Assembly (NCBI GenBank): GCA_900095095.1 | Contig: FMBT01000361.1 | Span: 124,001-188,000, forward strand | Source of the DNA: Fragilariopsis cylindrus CCMP1102 | Lineage: Eukaryota > Bacillariophyta > Bacillariophyceae > Bacillariales > Bacillariaceae | Length of the DNA stretch: 64,000 nucleotides | Direction: 5' to 3' | Part shown: in pieces, positions 11,389-21,512 of the stretch | How the letters are laid out: every line of letters starts with the position of its first letter | Position numbering within the stretch: the stretch's first letter is position 1 | Made by a program: the position numbers and the translations under genes | The notes under the pieces: model-generated | The model's database searches: none | What the model was told of the DNA's origin: nothing | Seen by the model: the letters and a program-made list of their open reading frames with translations, nothing else

Positions 11389-13185
11389 GCTATGCTATTG
11401 AAAATAGGTCGAAATTTTCATGTATCTCTTAATTGCAAATTACGCAAGTAGAAAAGCGTTTAAAAAAAAGACAGTCCGCAATTCCACACACAAATAATAA
11501 GAGACCTAAATTACGCGTACTTGTATTAAGCGAGTGAGTTGTTGTTTCAGAACGATTGGCAATTACAGGAAATTTCGGATCAAAACAGCAAACTCAATAG
11601 AATATGTATAGGCATTCAGCAGCTCAAGAAAGGTGAACCGGTATCATATATGATTCTCTGTTTGTCCCAAATTCAATTTGTATTGTAAGTACACATTAAA
11701 CATTGCATACAGTACAACAACCCTTTTGTTTGAATTTTATTATGAAATAATACCACCGGAAGGGTGCTATTCCATGTACGTTCATACGAAGAAAACAGCA
11801 TAACAGTCTTTATGTAAGTTTCTGGAAGGCAAAATGTCTTGATTATTTAACGCAATTTTTTCTATTACCAGTCAATAATGAAAGCGATGGCACGGGACTG
11901 AACCGAGTTAGTTTGTTAAGAGTGAAACTCTTTTAATCGACGTTAAAAATAACCGTTTAATAACTACCGATTAGGCTGTAATGCCTTGGAGTGAAACGGA
12001 TGGGTGTCCAGTGGTATATTATTTTATTTGAATCCCAATTGCGTCAAATGCTGATCGGTTAAATAAACTTGACAATTATTAAAGATGAAGTTGGTTGCAT
12101 GGTTGACAAATAGTGTTCCTACTACATATTAGTCTAGATGATGATTATTCTAATCCTTTTGTATGTTTCAGTCTCCCTTCCCTTTAATTGACAACATGTA
12201 CTGATCACAGAAGTCTTTGTCCATGCCTGGAGACAACCTTCCACTAAGGCACCTTCTAGATTGTTGTTCTTTGTTTTTGTTGATGAATTGGGAGTCTTGC
12301 CTTCCTTTTTGCTTTGCATATTGGCATGCAACACAGCAGAGATAAAGTTGGGCATGTAGTAGTACTGATTTGCAATGTATGACCATCTGTCATACCTACC
12401 ATTTCAACACCACTTTTGGCTGACTTGTCTTTCAATTCAACTTCTGTTGTGTAGGGGTGTTCTTATGGAGTTGAGGATGTCACTAAGCTTAGTTGCAGTT
12501 ATATTGGGGTTGTTTGTTGGTTGGTTGTTGTTGGTTTGCCCATGGATATTATGATTGATTTGTGATTGTCTTTTTGAAGAAGAGGTATGTTTGTTAATGT
12601 TTATTTTTCTGTTGATTGATTGGCGTCACCAATTATTTATTTGATAAAAGGTCAGGCGGTAAAGGGTATTGTATTGTATCCTCAAATATAGTGATTTTGT
12701 TGTTGATGGCCTCGCTGCGCTGGTGATTGTGTGATTAAACTACTCCTTAAAAGTTGTGTTATTTGTTAAGTTGTTGGCTCAGAAATTGAGCTATTTGGAC
12801 TGCTCATAACTATGAAGAGATCTATTACTACTGCTTTTAGTAAAGTCGTGATAAGTCAAGTGCTGTTAAGTTGTACACTACTAGTATGTCAAATTATGAG
12901 TTTAAGAATAATATTATATTACTGTATGTCATGTACTTCGAAGTCACGTCACGACTGAATTTACTTTGACACGAACGGGTGAATAGAATACGATATTGTT
13001 GTTTGTTAACTTGTTATTTTAATAATATAATAAATTAATAAATAATGAGAAACATGTTAGGCAGACTGCATGGCACGACGCGGTAGACAAAACAAGAATT
13101 TAAAATTCAATCAATAATCAATTTTAAAATTAAATGACAAATATATACAGTGCCTGGTATATCTAGTGAATATAATGGATTGACC
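11389..13185. other. Intergenic region with a retrotransposon fossil
   Basis: 1.8 kb between two head-to-head genes, so it should hold both promoters. Apart from the Copia-like fossil at about 12130-12580 it is AT-rich, with no supported ORF. Confidence 0.5.
12130..12580 (-). mobile_element. Ty1/Copia-like retrotransposon fossil (integrase zinc-binding region)
   Basis: On the minus strand a short stretch reads like the zinc-binding start of a Copia integrase: a Cys-x2-Cys followed by QYAKQK, a Lys/Arg-rich linker and a SPGMDK-type block, which matches the usual CxxCQYAK...PGQ order. Weaker pol-like coding sequence precedes it. Only this fragment is visible. No terminal repeats were seen. It is clearly broken, with several breaks, and looks old. 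Confidence 0.45.
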
Positions 13186-16100
13186 ATGGTGGTGACGACT
13201 ACGACAACTACAACGATGGCGAATGATGACACAGAAGAGATTGTCGTAATTTTGGACACACACTACACCATGGGGGAAGATTTTTTTGGAAACGGAGACG
13301 AGAACAAAAACGAAGAAATCAGCAATAACAATGTTTCAAGTAATCACGGAACGACTAAATTTGATGTCGCGAAATACATCGCACAGGAACTAATTGTCGC
13401 TTCCACTAGCAATTACCAAAGTATTAACTCTAATAGGCAACCCCAGAGAAGACAATGTCAAAATCAAATCGAAGTTGTGGCGCTGATCGTCTTAAAAACT
13501 AAAGGAACGAGTCATCATTTATACGACGAAAACAAAAATACTGACGAACACCGACTAATAGCTTCTTGTAATACTGCACGTGCGAGATCTCTACCTAATT
13601 CATGGCTACAACAATTAGTAGTTTCTCACAATAAACGATCGTCGCGACCTAGTACCACCGGTCTCGATGACATTGAATCCAATGACGACAAGGGCTACGA
13701 CGAGGACAATAATGATACTGAAAATGATAGTTATACTATTTCCGAAAATGATACTGATAATGTCAATTATGATAAAGATATTGACTACTATGAAAAGTTG
13801 CCAAGTCTCATAGAATACAGAATTAATGATAAAAATGATGATCCCAAATCGATGTCGCAGCGTTTACAGAGCATTGTGGTATCGTCGTCAAAATCAAAAT
13901 CGACATCAGTAACATCAACAAGAAGCTGCGAGACGTGTGGAATAAAAAGTAAAGGGGATTTTATCAGTGCAATCGTAGTAGCAGCGGACACCTTAAGTCG
14001 CAGAGCAAAAAAAGGATCAACAATTGCAACCAGTAGTGATCATTATATTACTAATATAACTACCGATACGATCGGAGGAGGAGAAACATCGTTGCAATCG
14101 TCGTCGCCGTCATCGCCATCGAGATCGCCATCGCCGTCATCTAGATCGTTGCGTCGACGAAGAATTGTGTTATTGACTGATGCTCGGCACAAGGTTTTAG
14201 TCAGTAGCGAAAACGAGGGAACCGACAGTGAAAATAATGATGCCGCAAAACAATTGTTGTTTGATTTATTTCTAACCACTTCCAATATAAATTGTCAATT
14301 AGAAGTAGTTGGATTGGGTTTTAGAAACGAAACGGACAACAGCGACGACGACGACGATGACGACGACGACGACGAGGAAGAAGGAGATTCCAATGTTGAC
14401 GATGACGATGACGGCAATGAAGACGACGAAGACGACGATGATTTGGCCGATATCCAGGATAAAAATGAATGTTTGTTGAGGGATTTGGCTCGTAAACTCG
14501 GAGGATGCGTTTTAGAGGTGAAGGGAGGAGGGTATGGCGATGAATATGGTGTAGGACGTGTTTTGGATCACATATTGAAGTTGAAACCAACCAACAACAA
14601 CATTGATGATACTGATGAGATTCTCATTGACGACGATGACGATAAAAAAATCAATACAATATGTGAACTTGATAGTAAACTTGTCGACTGCGCTTCGTCA
14701 ACTGTCCTCACGGAAGCATCTGTATCTGAATCTCATTTAGTCACGAAAACGAAGAAACAGAAACTGTCCCACTATTGTGACGACGATAGAAGTGATACCA
14801 ACGAGAAATGTGATGACAGTAGCGATGCCGGCGACAATGGATTCGATTCCAATATAGTCACCCCCACTGATGATGACAATACCAATACCAATACAACCAA
14901 TACATCAGCATCAAATGATATGATCATCGACCTCACCAACCCGTCCACGTCGGAATGCTCCATGGACAACAATCCCCAGATGAAATCTAATACTCAGCAA
15001 TTGCACCACACTAATTGTGATCCCGAAATATCTATAGTCGAACCATCTACTATTAGAGCGATCAATGATGCAGCAACTGAAAAATGCAATCTCAATGACG
15101 AAAAGGATGGCGACAATAACAGCGAAGACGACGATGAACCCCAAATCTTGTCATCAAATGCAATTAACGCTAATATAACATATCCTCACCGTCGGCCACA
15201 ATGTCACGTATATAATTTTTCTGCCACTGATATTGATGGCAATACTCTTCAGGATCGTTTTTGTGACAAATGTTATTGCGTCGTGTGTGATGTTCCAGCA
15301 AATAATTGTACAAAGTGGAATTATCATTGCCGGGAAGTCTACGTACCTCGATCTCAACCTGATATTATGGACGAAATCTTGTTAGAATCACCCAACACAA
15401 CCAGGCGGAATCATTTTGCCGCGGCCGCTTTTGCTGCTGCCGCCGCCTCTTTATCAAATTCACATCGTAGGGATCTGTTTAGCTCATCACTAACAGCTTC
15501 TGAGACTGTTGGTGTTGCTATCACTAGGTCAACGAAACATCGTCGGAGTTCTGGCGTTGTAGGTGCCGATTTAATCGTAGCCAAGATCCGTGAAGAAAGC
15601 GCAGTTGAATACATAGCACCTTATAAGCTTACAGATGTATTTCGTAGATACTTGGTGAATGTTTCCGCGGATGTAGCTGCTCAACTTGCGATAGATCACG
15701 AAGATTGTATAATCTGTCATCGTCCATTGGTTGTTGATGAAAAAGCTAACGGAATATCGCAGCAATCGAAGAAACCAAAAAAACGAGACACAGTTATTGC
15801 GATAGCATGTGGGCACAAGTTTCATCGTGGTTGTATTCTTGATTTGATGACGAAGTCCAATTTAAGTAATAGATGTCCATTCAAATGTGATGAACTTATA
15901 GGTGAGCCACAGGGTACGTGTCCCTCTGGGAGCATGTCAACAACAAGAGATTCTAGTAGGCATTGCTCTGGCTACGACAACAATCCCCTTTCGGCAGGAA
16001 CGATCATCATTAAATATCACATTCCTAAGTCGCGACAGCTGAAGTACCACGAGAATCCCGAGGTCTTTCAGCTTGGTTTATCTCGTATCTGTTACCTGCC

Positions 16101-16413
16101 TGATGTTCATCAGTCTAATCAACTTCTACTAAGACTACAGTACGCATTCAGTCACGGATTGACCTTCAAAGTCGACAGAAGCAATCAATTAATATGGACT
16201 ACCATCCCTCATAAGACCTCCATGACAGATGAATTTATTGGTTTTAACTACTTTGAAAAATGTAAGCAAGAACTAGATAATTTGTGTGTTCCACAAGCTG
16301 AAGAATTGCCGAAAGTATCAAAAGGCGATGATGTATCAGGGATCGATGATGACATACGCCGTCCATGGGGAAAGGAAGTTGTGGATAAAGATCACCGAAG
16401 AAAGTTTCATTAG
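13186..16413 (+). CDS. Ku-type vWA / zinc / RING / Deltex-C-terminal E3 ubiquitin ligase
   Basis: 1075 residues, no intron. I start at ATG 13186 (ACCATGG context); the frame is open from a GTG at 13150. Residues about 18-400 follow the order of a Ku80-like von Willebrand A fold: EEIVVILDTHYTM, KFDVAKYIAQEL, IEVVALIVLKTKGTSH, GDFISAIVVAADTL, RRRIVLLTDARH, CQLEVVGLGF, with acidic and Ser-rich insertions between. Residues about 665-715 carry a Cys/His module (FCDKCYCVVCDVPANNC) like the CYCYVCD motif of plant proteins. A RING follows at about 840-898 (CIICHRP, CGHKFHRGC, RCPFKC). Then comes a Deltex C-terminal domain at about 900-1045: QGTCPSGSM, GTIIIKYHIP, RICYLPD, LTFKVDRS, PHKTSM and a late QEL. 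Deltex RING-DTC proteins are E3 ligases that bind ADP-ribose and can ubiquitylate it; the HKT histidine is present. The Ku core barrel is absent, so this is not a normal Ku subunit. Nuclear damage signalling is inferred. Confidence 0.85.
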   Translation: MVVTTTTTTTMANDDTEEIVVILDTHYTMGEDFFGNGDENKNEEISNNNVSSNHGTTKFDVAKYIAQELIVASTSNYQSINSNRQPQRRQCQNQIEVVALIVLKTKGTSHHLYDENKNTDEHRLIASCNTARARSLPNSWLQQLVVSHNKRSSRPSTTGLDDIESNDDKGYDEDNNDTENDSYTISENDTDNVNYDKDIDYYEKLPSLIEYRINDKNDDPKSMSQRLQSIVVSSSKSKSTSVTSTRSCETCGIKSKGDFISAIVVAADTLSRRAKKGSTIATSSDHYITNITTDTIGGGETSLQSSSPSSPSRSPSPSSRSLRRRRIVLLTDARHKVLVSSENEGTDSENNDAAKQLLFDLFLTTSNINCQLEVVGLGFRNETDNSDDDDDDDDDDEEEGDSNVDDDDDGNEDDEDDDDLADIQDKNECLLRDLARKLGGCVLEVKGGGYGDEYGVGRVLDHILKLKPTNNNIDDTDEILIDDDDDKKINTICELDSKLVDCASSTVLTEASVSESHLVTKTKKQKLSHYCDDDRSDTNEKCDDSSDAGDNGFDSNIVTPTDDDNTNTNTTNTSASNDMIIDLTNPSTSECSMDNNPQMKSNTQQLHHTNCDPEISIVEPSTIRAINDAATEKCNLNDEKDGDNNSEDDDEPQILSSNAINANITYPHRRPQCHVYNFSATDIDGNTLQDRFCDKCYCVVCDVPANNCTKWNYHCREVYVPRSQPDIMDEILLESPNTTRRNHFAAAAFAAAAASLSNSHRRDLFSSSLTASETVGVAITRSTKHRRSSGVVGADLIVAKIREESAVEYIAPYKLTDVFRRYLVNVSADVAAQLAIDHEDCIICHRPLVVDEKANGISQQSKKPKKRDTVIAIACGHKFHRGCILDLMTKSNLSNRCPFKCDELIGEPQGTCPSGSMSTTRDSSRHCSGYDNNPLSAGTIIIKYHIPKSRQLKYHENPEVFQLGLSRICYLPDVHQSNQLLLRLQYAFSHGLTFKVDRSNQLIWTTIPHKTSMTDEFIGFNYFEKCKQELDNLCVPQAEELPKVSKGDDVSGIDDDIRRPWGKEVVDKDHRRKFH

Positions 16414-17031
16414 TAGACCATTGAGGATCAATATTACGTGTTCATTGTTTTACGATGATATGCAAATGCAAACAACCCTATATAATTAGATTGAAGTTTA
16501 TATAATCATGTTGCCTACAGTCGGGGAAGTTTGTGGGAGTATTTTGGAAGTATGTGAAAGTACTTTTTAGAGAATTTAATATCGAGATGAATATTTTAAT
16601 ATTAATTATTATTTTTTCTAGATGATTAGTATATGGTAGGATGTAATTCGGAAAATTGAATCTGTGTAACTATGACCACATATTAGTCACGCTATCGTGT
16701 CATACGAATGACAGAAGTGTGCTATCAATCCTAGAACATGGTATTTGGAATGTCGTCTCATGACTTATAATAGACCTTGTGATCTGTGTTACTTTTTTAT
16801 TTGTAATACGAGGTCTTTTTTTTCATTTCACTCGGTGACTTCACTGCCGGTAAGGACGTAGAGACGATTCTATTTTTTCTGTTGTTACTTTTACACTGAT
16901 TTGACAAAGTTGCTGTCATACATATATTCTGCAAGGTACAACAAATGAACTTTATGCAACCCTTTTTAGAAAATATCTATTGCAGATGTTATATTATGTT
17001 ACACTTTTATTTTCTGTTGGTAGAAACAATA
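16414..17031. other. Tail-to-tail intergenic spacer
   Basis: AT-rich 3' flanks of two convergent genes. No gene, RNA or repeat is supported. Confidence 0.5.
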
Positions 17032-18143
17032 TTAAGTTGTCATATTTTGCATGCAAAATTTCAAAGCTTCTTCAACGCCATCTCTAGTCAATTCATGTTT
17101 GCCCCAGGCAACATTCATTATTTCTGAAATAGAAGATTCGTCTGCGATCAGCGAATCTCGTTGGGAATACTGTGATAAAATTGCCCTCCAATTGGAATGT
17201 CTAGGATCTTCCATCAATTCATCACTTTCCTTATCTATAAATCCTGCATCTTGTAAAGCTCGAACCATTTGTTCTGACTCCACGATAGAGATCTCGGGAA
17301 TGCGATTGGCAAAGTAGGAGGGAATAATCGAAAGAGGTGGCACTGGAATATGCTTGCACTTAATCTTTTTTGATACAGCCGTATCGGTAGAAATGAAATT
17401 AGTTGATTGATCCTTGCATTCTTTGACGATTTTTTGGCTGCTACGTCAGTACCAACATCCCGATCCATTGTAATATAAACCTTGCACTCTGCAGCTGGAT
17501 CAGATGTTTTGGCAGAAATTTGTGATACATAACCATTCAAGTGAATCTGAAATATTTTTTCTAATTTTGTAGCAATAGCACTGACAAAGTGCCCCCCTGA
17601 ACTTGCGCCAAAAGCATAAATGGGTAGAATTGCCTCCTTCTTATGAAATCGACCAGAAAACTCGTTCAAAACACGAGCCAATGGCTCTATATCATCAGTA
17701 GTACTCCAACACTTGGATCTTCGATTCATCGAAGAGAAAACAATCACCAATAATCCCAAATCCAATGCTATATTGATTATACCACGCTCTTCTGGTAACC
17801 CAATACAGCCATAACAATTGACAAACCAGTCAGTATGAGAATGATGGCATCCATGTGCGACGAAGAAAATTCCCGTGATATCACCATCGTTTTCATTATT
17901 AGGTCGGGTCCATAAAACATCTACACCATGGATTGTTTCGCGATGAACCAATGGATGGGTCGGTATGGTTTTGTCGTTAGTGAGAATTCCAGACAATAAG
18001 GACGATGCCAATATAGGATCTCTTCTTACAAATACCATACCAATTAGGAATATCACAACTATGAAGATGCACATTTGACCTCGGCCAGATCCCTTCAGCA
18101 GTGTGTACACGTTCTTCCTTTTGGGAGTGGCAACTCGGACCAT
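17032..18143 (-). CDS. Membrane-anchored alpha/beta-hydrolase-like protein
   Basis: The ATG at 18143 starts a short basic cytosolic tail, then a single membrane segment (CIFIVVIFLIGMVFV, about residues 25-39), as in a type II membrane protein. The lumenal or external part reads DITGIFFVAHGCHHSHTDW, with the early strand and oxyanion region of an alpha/beta hydrolase. Further on, YAFGASSGGHF gives the nucleophile elbow G-x-S-x-G. The C-terminal half (PPLSIIPSYFANRIPEIS... ending KFCMQNMTT) lies in a second frame. The switch is at a run of six T on the plus strand (17430-17435); one more base would keep AKKIVKEC in frame. About 370 residues in total. The Ser nucleophile is clear; Asp and His partners cannot be placed with certainty. 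Substrate unknown. It resembles an uncharacterised plant and algal hydrolase family. Confidence 0.6.
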
Positions 18144-18448
18144 TGTTGTCGAGTGGCATGTATATATATATATATATATATGTATATTTATTCTAGAAAA
18201 TTAGTCGCCCTAATCCATTTCCTTAACTACTGTAGTATTCATTTATCCGACCAGTATCGATATTCTTTATTCTTATTCTTACTTTTATTTTCCATGATGT
18301 TATGTCCAATACAATGTGTCATGTTCAAAGTTCAATCTACAAGTTCCTAAAAAAATAGCTCTTCGAATGATGATGAGATTGCGCGCGCCAATTTCAAAAA
18401 ATTATGTTTAGCGTCCACCAACTTCAAACTTACCGTAAAAATCGCCAG
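18144..18448. other. Upstream flank of hydrolase gene; (TA)n repeat
   Basis: Short region between the hydrolase start and the DIRS element. It contains a TA repeat (18161-18180). Together with 28777-28888 this was a divergent promoter region of about 417 bp before the element inserted. Confidence 0.6.
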
Positions 18449-18716
18449 CTAAATTTAGTTGCACTAAATTTAGCCGGAGTTGCTATGCGACTAAAGTAAT
18501 TATTGTGAATCATTCTTCTGGCTTACCTCGGTTTTGTTGAACACGTTTTTCTGGATCTATCTAAGTGTATATAGTTTCGTCAAAAGAGGTTGATTGTTGT
18601 CAGTCGTGGCTAACTCGGGACTGAACTGATGTGACCTATTTTTGGTGGATTGTGTATTCCGGACCACTTGTGTTCCGGGGTTCACTAGCCACTAAAGATA
18701 CTAAAAGAGCTTCCTC
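18449..18716 (-). repeat. DIRS element, repeat B2 (outer copy)
   Basis: 268-bp direct repeat, identical by eye to 18917-19184. It forms the 3' outer end of the element in its own orientation. Confidence 0.92.
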
Positions 18717-18737
18717 TAGGAGTGAGGATGGTTGTGG

Positions 18738-18916
18738 AAGAAGAAGCGCTTTCAGCGGTCACGTCAGCTCCGGAGCTGCCTCACAACAAAACACGATGTT
18801 TCCAAAAGAATGAGTCCAGAATAGATTTCTCTTCTGGACTTTGATTTTTCTACTAGCGCGCGCGTTGTATAAAAATAAATCGCTTGATTCCTTTTTACAG
18901 CTTTAACACTCCTTGA
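18738..18916 (-). repeat. DIRS element, repeat A2
   Basis: 179-bp repeat, identical by eye to 28598-28776. It abuts repeat B1 directly and is separated from B2 by 21 bp. It contains a GCGCGCGC stretch. Confidence 0.92.
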
Positions 18917-19184
18917 CTAAATTTAGTTGCACTAAATTTAGCCGGAGTTGCTATGCGACTAAAGTAATTATTGTGAATCATTCTTCTGGCTTACCTCGGT
19001 TTTGTTGAACACGTTTTTCTGGATCTATCTAAGTGTATATAGTTTCGTCAAAAGAGGTTGATTGTTGTCAGTCGTGGCTAACTCGGGACTGAACTGATGT
19101 GACCTATTTTTGGTGGATTGTGTATTCCGGACCACTTGTGTTCCGGGGTTCACTAGCCACTAAAGATACTAAAAGAGCTTCCTC
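18917..19184 (-). repeat. DIRS element, repeat B1 (inner copy)
   Basis: 268-bp repeat, identical by eye to 18449-18716. It lies between the internal region and A2. Confidence 0.92.
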
Positions 19185-19611
19185 CATCAAACCAACTTTA
19201 GTTGGGTATAGTCCCATAAATATGTGGAATGTTGAAATGACTTCCGGTCATAGCGTGGGTGTGTTAGGCCAGGCTATGTGCACGGGAGTGAGACTCTAGT
19301 ATTAGTGTAGCTAATGTGAAAGTTGAGAATGAAATATTGTGTGTTGCAACCTAGTTGTAGCTTCGGTGAAAGTTACGATTATTAGTTAACTACTGATTAT
19401 TCTCTTTTCTTTATATATGTATAGTTAAAAATTTTTGGTTCGATTAGGGGTATAGAACCTTTTAACAAGATGTTCGTTGGATACGTCGTTATTGTATAGG
19501 CGTGATCCTGGTGTCTACGATTTGCTCGGTGTAGATGGATGTCGGAATGGTTGAGTCAGGAGTGCTATTGGGGTAGCACGACTCTGGACATGGTCGAGGT
19601 TGTAGGACTTG

Positions 19612-21372
19612 TTAGTTTTCTACGTTATCATCGAATAATTTGAAGTTGGATTGCTTGTTTGTAATCCAAACTGCACTGTTCAACTTTAGGTTTCGGTTGT
19701 TGTCCTTCTTTGCAGGGAACATGAGTTTTCCGAGGAGTTTGTTGATGCTGCAGTATTCTTTGTGCAATAATGCATAATGGGTGCCTTTTCCTAGTGACCA
19801 CGTGGTTTGTGATGTGTCTGCCTTCGAGGAGGTTGAGACATAGTCGTTGCACGTGATTACGATGTTCATGGTCGGAATATAGATTACCCATTGGTAATGT
19901 TTCTCGGGTTTAGGCGAGACGAGATTCCCCTCGATTTCCATTTGGCAGAGGAGTGGGTTGGTGGTGGTGAAACCCTGTTTGCTAAAATTTCCGCCGTTTT
20001 TTCCTAGAAAACATCCCTGTACGTCACATGGGAGGCCGTGGTTGGTGGCCTCGGACATGTAGTCTTGTAAGTTGAAATAGTCTTCTCCTTTGTGGTTCCG
20101 GAGGATCGTGAACAATGGTTCTTTGTCCTTTGTGTAGTCGTGAGCAGGCGTGAAGAGGCCGTCGAGCCAATCCTGAGGTACACATACACCCATGATTGTG
20201 AACATCGCTTGTAGTGCAGTTCGCGGGTTATCTTCATTCTTGCAGGTTAGGATGAATGGTCGTTCCGTTTCCGCGACCATAGTAGTTGCAAAGTGGATGC
20301 GTAGTGTTGCTCCGACACTTGCGTTGGCGTGGTGTTTGTTTTTCTCCTTGGAAGGTGTGCAATTATGTTTGAATACTTTGGCCTCGGGATCTACCGTGGC
20401 TTCGGTCTCTTCGGTCTGTTCCCTGGCTTCGGCCTCTGCCGCGGTTTCGGGACCAAAAAGAGTTCTGTTTACCGGAGTCGTTGGTTCAGTGGTGTCATCT
20501 CCGATTCCTGGCGCTGCATCCGCTGGTGAACCTGGGGTGATCGGAACCGTTGGGATGACTGGAATGACGGCCAGTATGTTTGCTGGTGGAATGACGGCCG
20601 GAATGTTTGCCGGCGGAGTGGGAACAGGTGCCGTATGGGTGTCGATTGTGAGATCGATTGTTTCGGCAAGTTTACGATGGCGTTGTAGTTCCATGTCCAT
20701 TAACACAAGTGCTGTAGTGTTGATTTCGGGGACGTTGAGGTGGGGGGTGTTGGTGAAAGCCTCGGCGATGGAGGCCATGATGGACTGTGGCAGGGAATCG
20801 TTCTTGCTGCGTTTTGCGTCCGGTTCGGTGGTTGTACCTTTGCGGAGAAGAGTTCGGATGTGACGGGCTTTAGCTAGCTCGTAGTCGGCGTTGTACACTT
20901 GGGCGTCGGTGATTTCGGTGTAAAAGTCGCGGTTGATGAGAGCACTGATCTCGATGTAAGCATCACCTAGGGATTCGAAGCCTGGAATGGTGTGGTTGAG
21001 AGGCATGTTTGCTTTAGTAGGGAGTGTGTTGTTGCAATTTGCGTTTTTGTAATTTAGTGAAAGCGATTTATGGGAGTATTGTGGTGAATTGTACCAGGCT
21101 AAATCCGTGTAACTTTCGATTATAGTTCGTTGAGCAAACTTCGTTTGTGTGATTATTGTCGCATTGTGAGCCGGTGTTGGTTTTGAACCTGTTGGTTTGC
21201 CTAGAGACAGGTGTGAGTTCAGGTTTTTCGTTGTTATTGGAGCCGTTTCGGTCGTGGCGTTCTCCGTGATGGGTGATTGCCGTTCCTGCAACGGATCTAG
21301 CATGGTGGGTAGAGTTGAACCGTTTGTTTCTATTTGTTCCCGCATGAGATTGGTAACGGATTTAGAACTCAA
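19612..21372 (-). CDS. DIRS element, additional ORF of unknown function
   Basis: 586-residue open frame after the recombinase in element orientation. The N-terminal half is rich in Thr, Pro and Ala, with a PPANI repeat near the middle; the C-terminal half looks globular. No domain is recognised. Some Ngaro-type elements carry an extra hydrolase ORF, but no hydrolase motif was seen here. Confidence 0.6.
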   Translation of the reverse strand: MSSKSVTNLMREQIETNGSTLPTMLDPLQERQSPITENATTETAPITTKNLNSHLSLGKPTGSKPTPAHNATIITQTKFAQRTIIESYTDLAWYNSPQYSHKSLSLNYKNANCNNTLPTKANMPLNHTIPGFESLGDAYIEISALINRDFYTEITDAQVYNADYELAKARHIRTLLRKGTTTEPDAKRSKNDSLPQSIMASIAEAFTNTPHLNVPEINTTALVLMDMELQRHRKLAETIDLTIDTHTAPVPTPPANIPAVIPPANILAVIPVIPTVPITPGSPADAAPGIGDDTTEPTTPVNRTLFGPETAAEAEAREQTEETEATVDPEAKVFKHNCTPSKEKNKHHANASVGATLRIHFATTMVAETERPFILTCKNEDNPRTALQAMFTIMGVCVPQDWLDGLFTPAHDYTKDKEPLFTILRNHKGEDYFNLQDYMSEATNHGLPCDVQGCFLGKNGGNFSKQGFTTTNPLLCQMEIEGNLVSPKPEKHYQWVIYIPTMNIVITCNDYVSTSSKADTSQTTWSLGKGTHYALLHKEYCSINKLLGKLMFPAKKDNNRNLKLNSAVWITNKQSNFKLFDDNVEN

Positions 21373-21512
21373 ACAGTAAATTATGTGCGAGAGTAAAACC
21401 GGAATGGCATCAACTCAAAAACGTTGTGAATGCTGTATTCGGTAGCTCAGTGGTTTTGAGCGCGACTAGTTGTGAGCAAATTGGTTAGGGTAAATGTTTG
21501 TTTTTATATTAA

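Noticed and set aside
13150-13185. Extension of the vWA/Deltex protein to a GTG at 13150
   Set aside because: A nuclear eukaryotic gene should start at ATG; the first is at 13186 in good context.
13186-16413. Calling this gene Ku80 (XRCC5)
   Set aside because: Only the vWA-like part is Ku-like; the Ku beta-barrel core and C-terminal parts are missing and a Deltex ligase module takes their place.
18449-19184. Reading the left repeats as two ordinary LTRs of an LTR retrotransposon
   Set aside because: The repeats are split (A and B blocks) and the element encodes a tyrosine recombinase, not a DDE integrase, so DIRS order fits instead.
21430-21480. tRNA-like sequence GGTAGCTCAGTGGTTTTGAG inside the DIRS element
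   Set aside because: It resembles a tRNA D-arm, but no T-arm GGTTCGAATCC or acceptor pairing follows. Probably chance or a short fossil.
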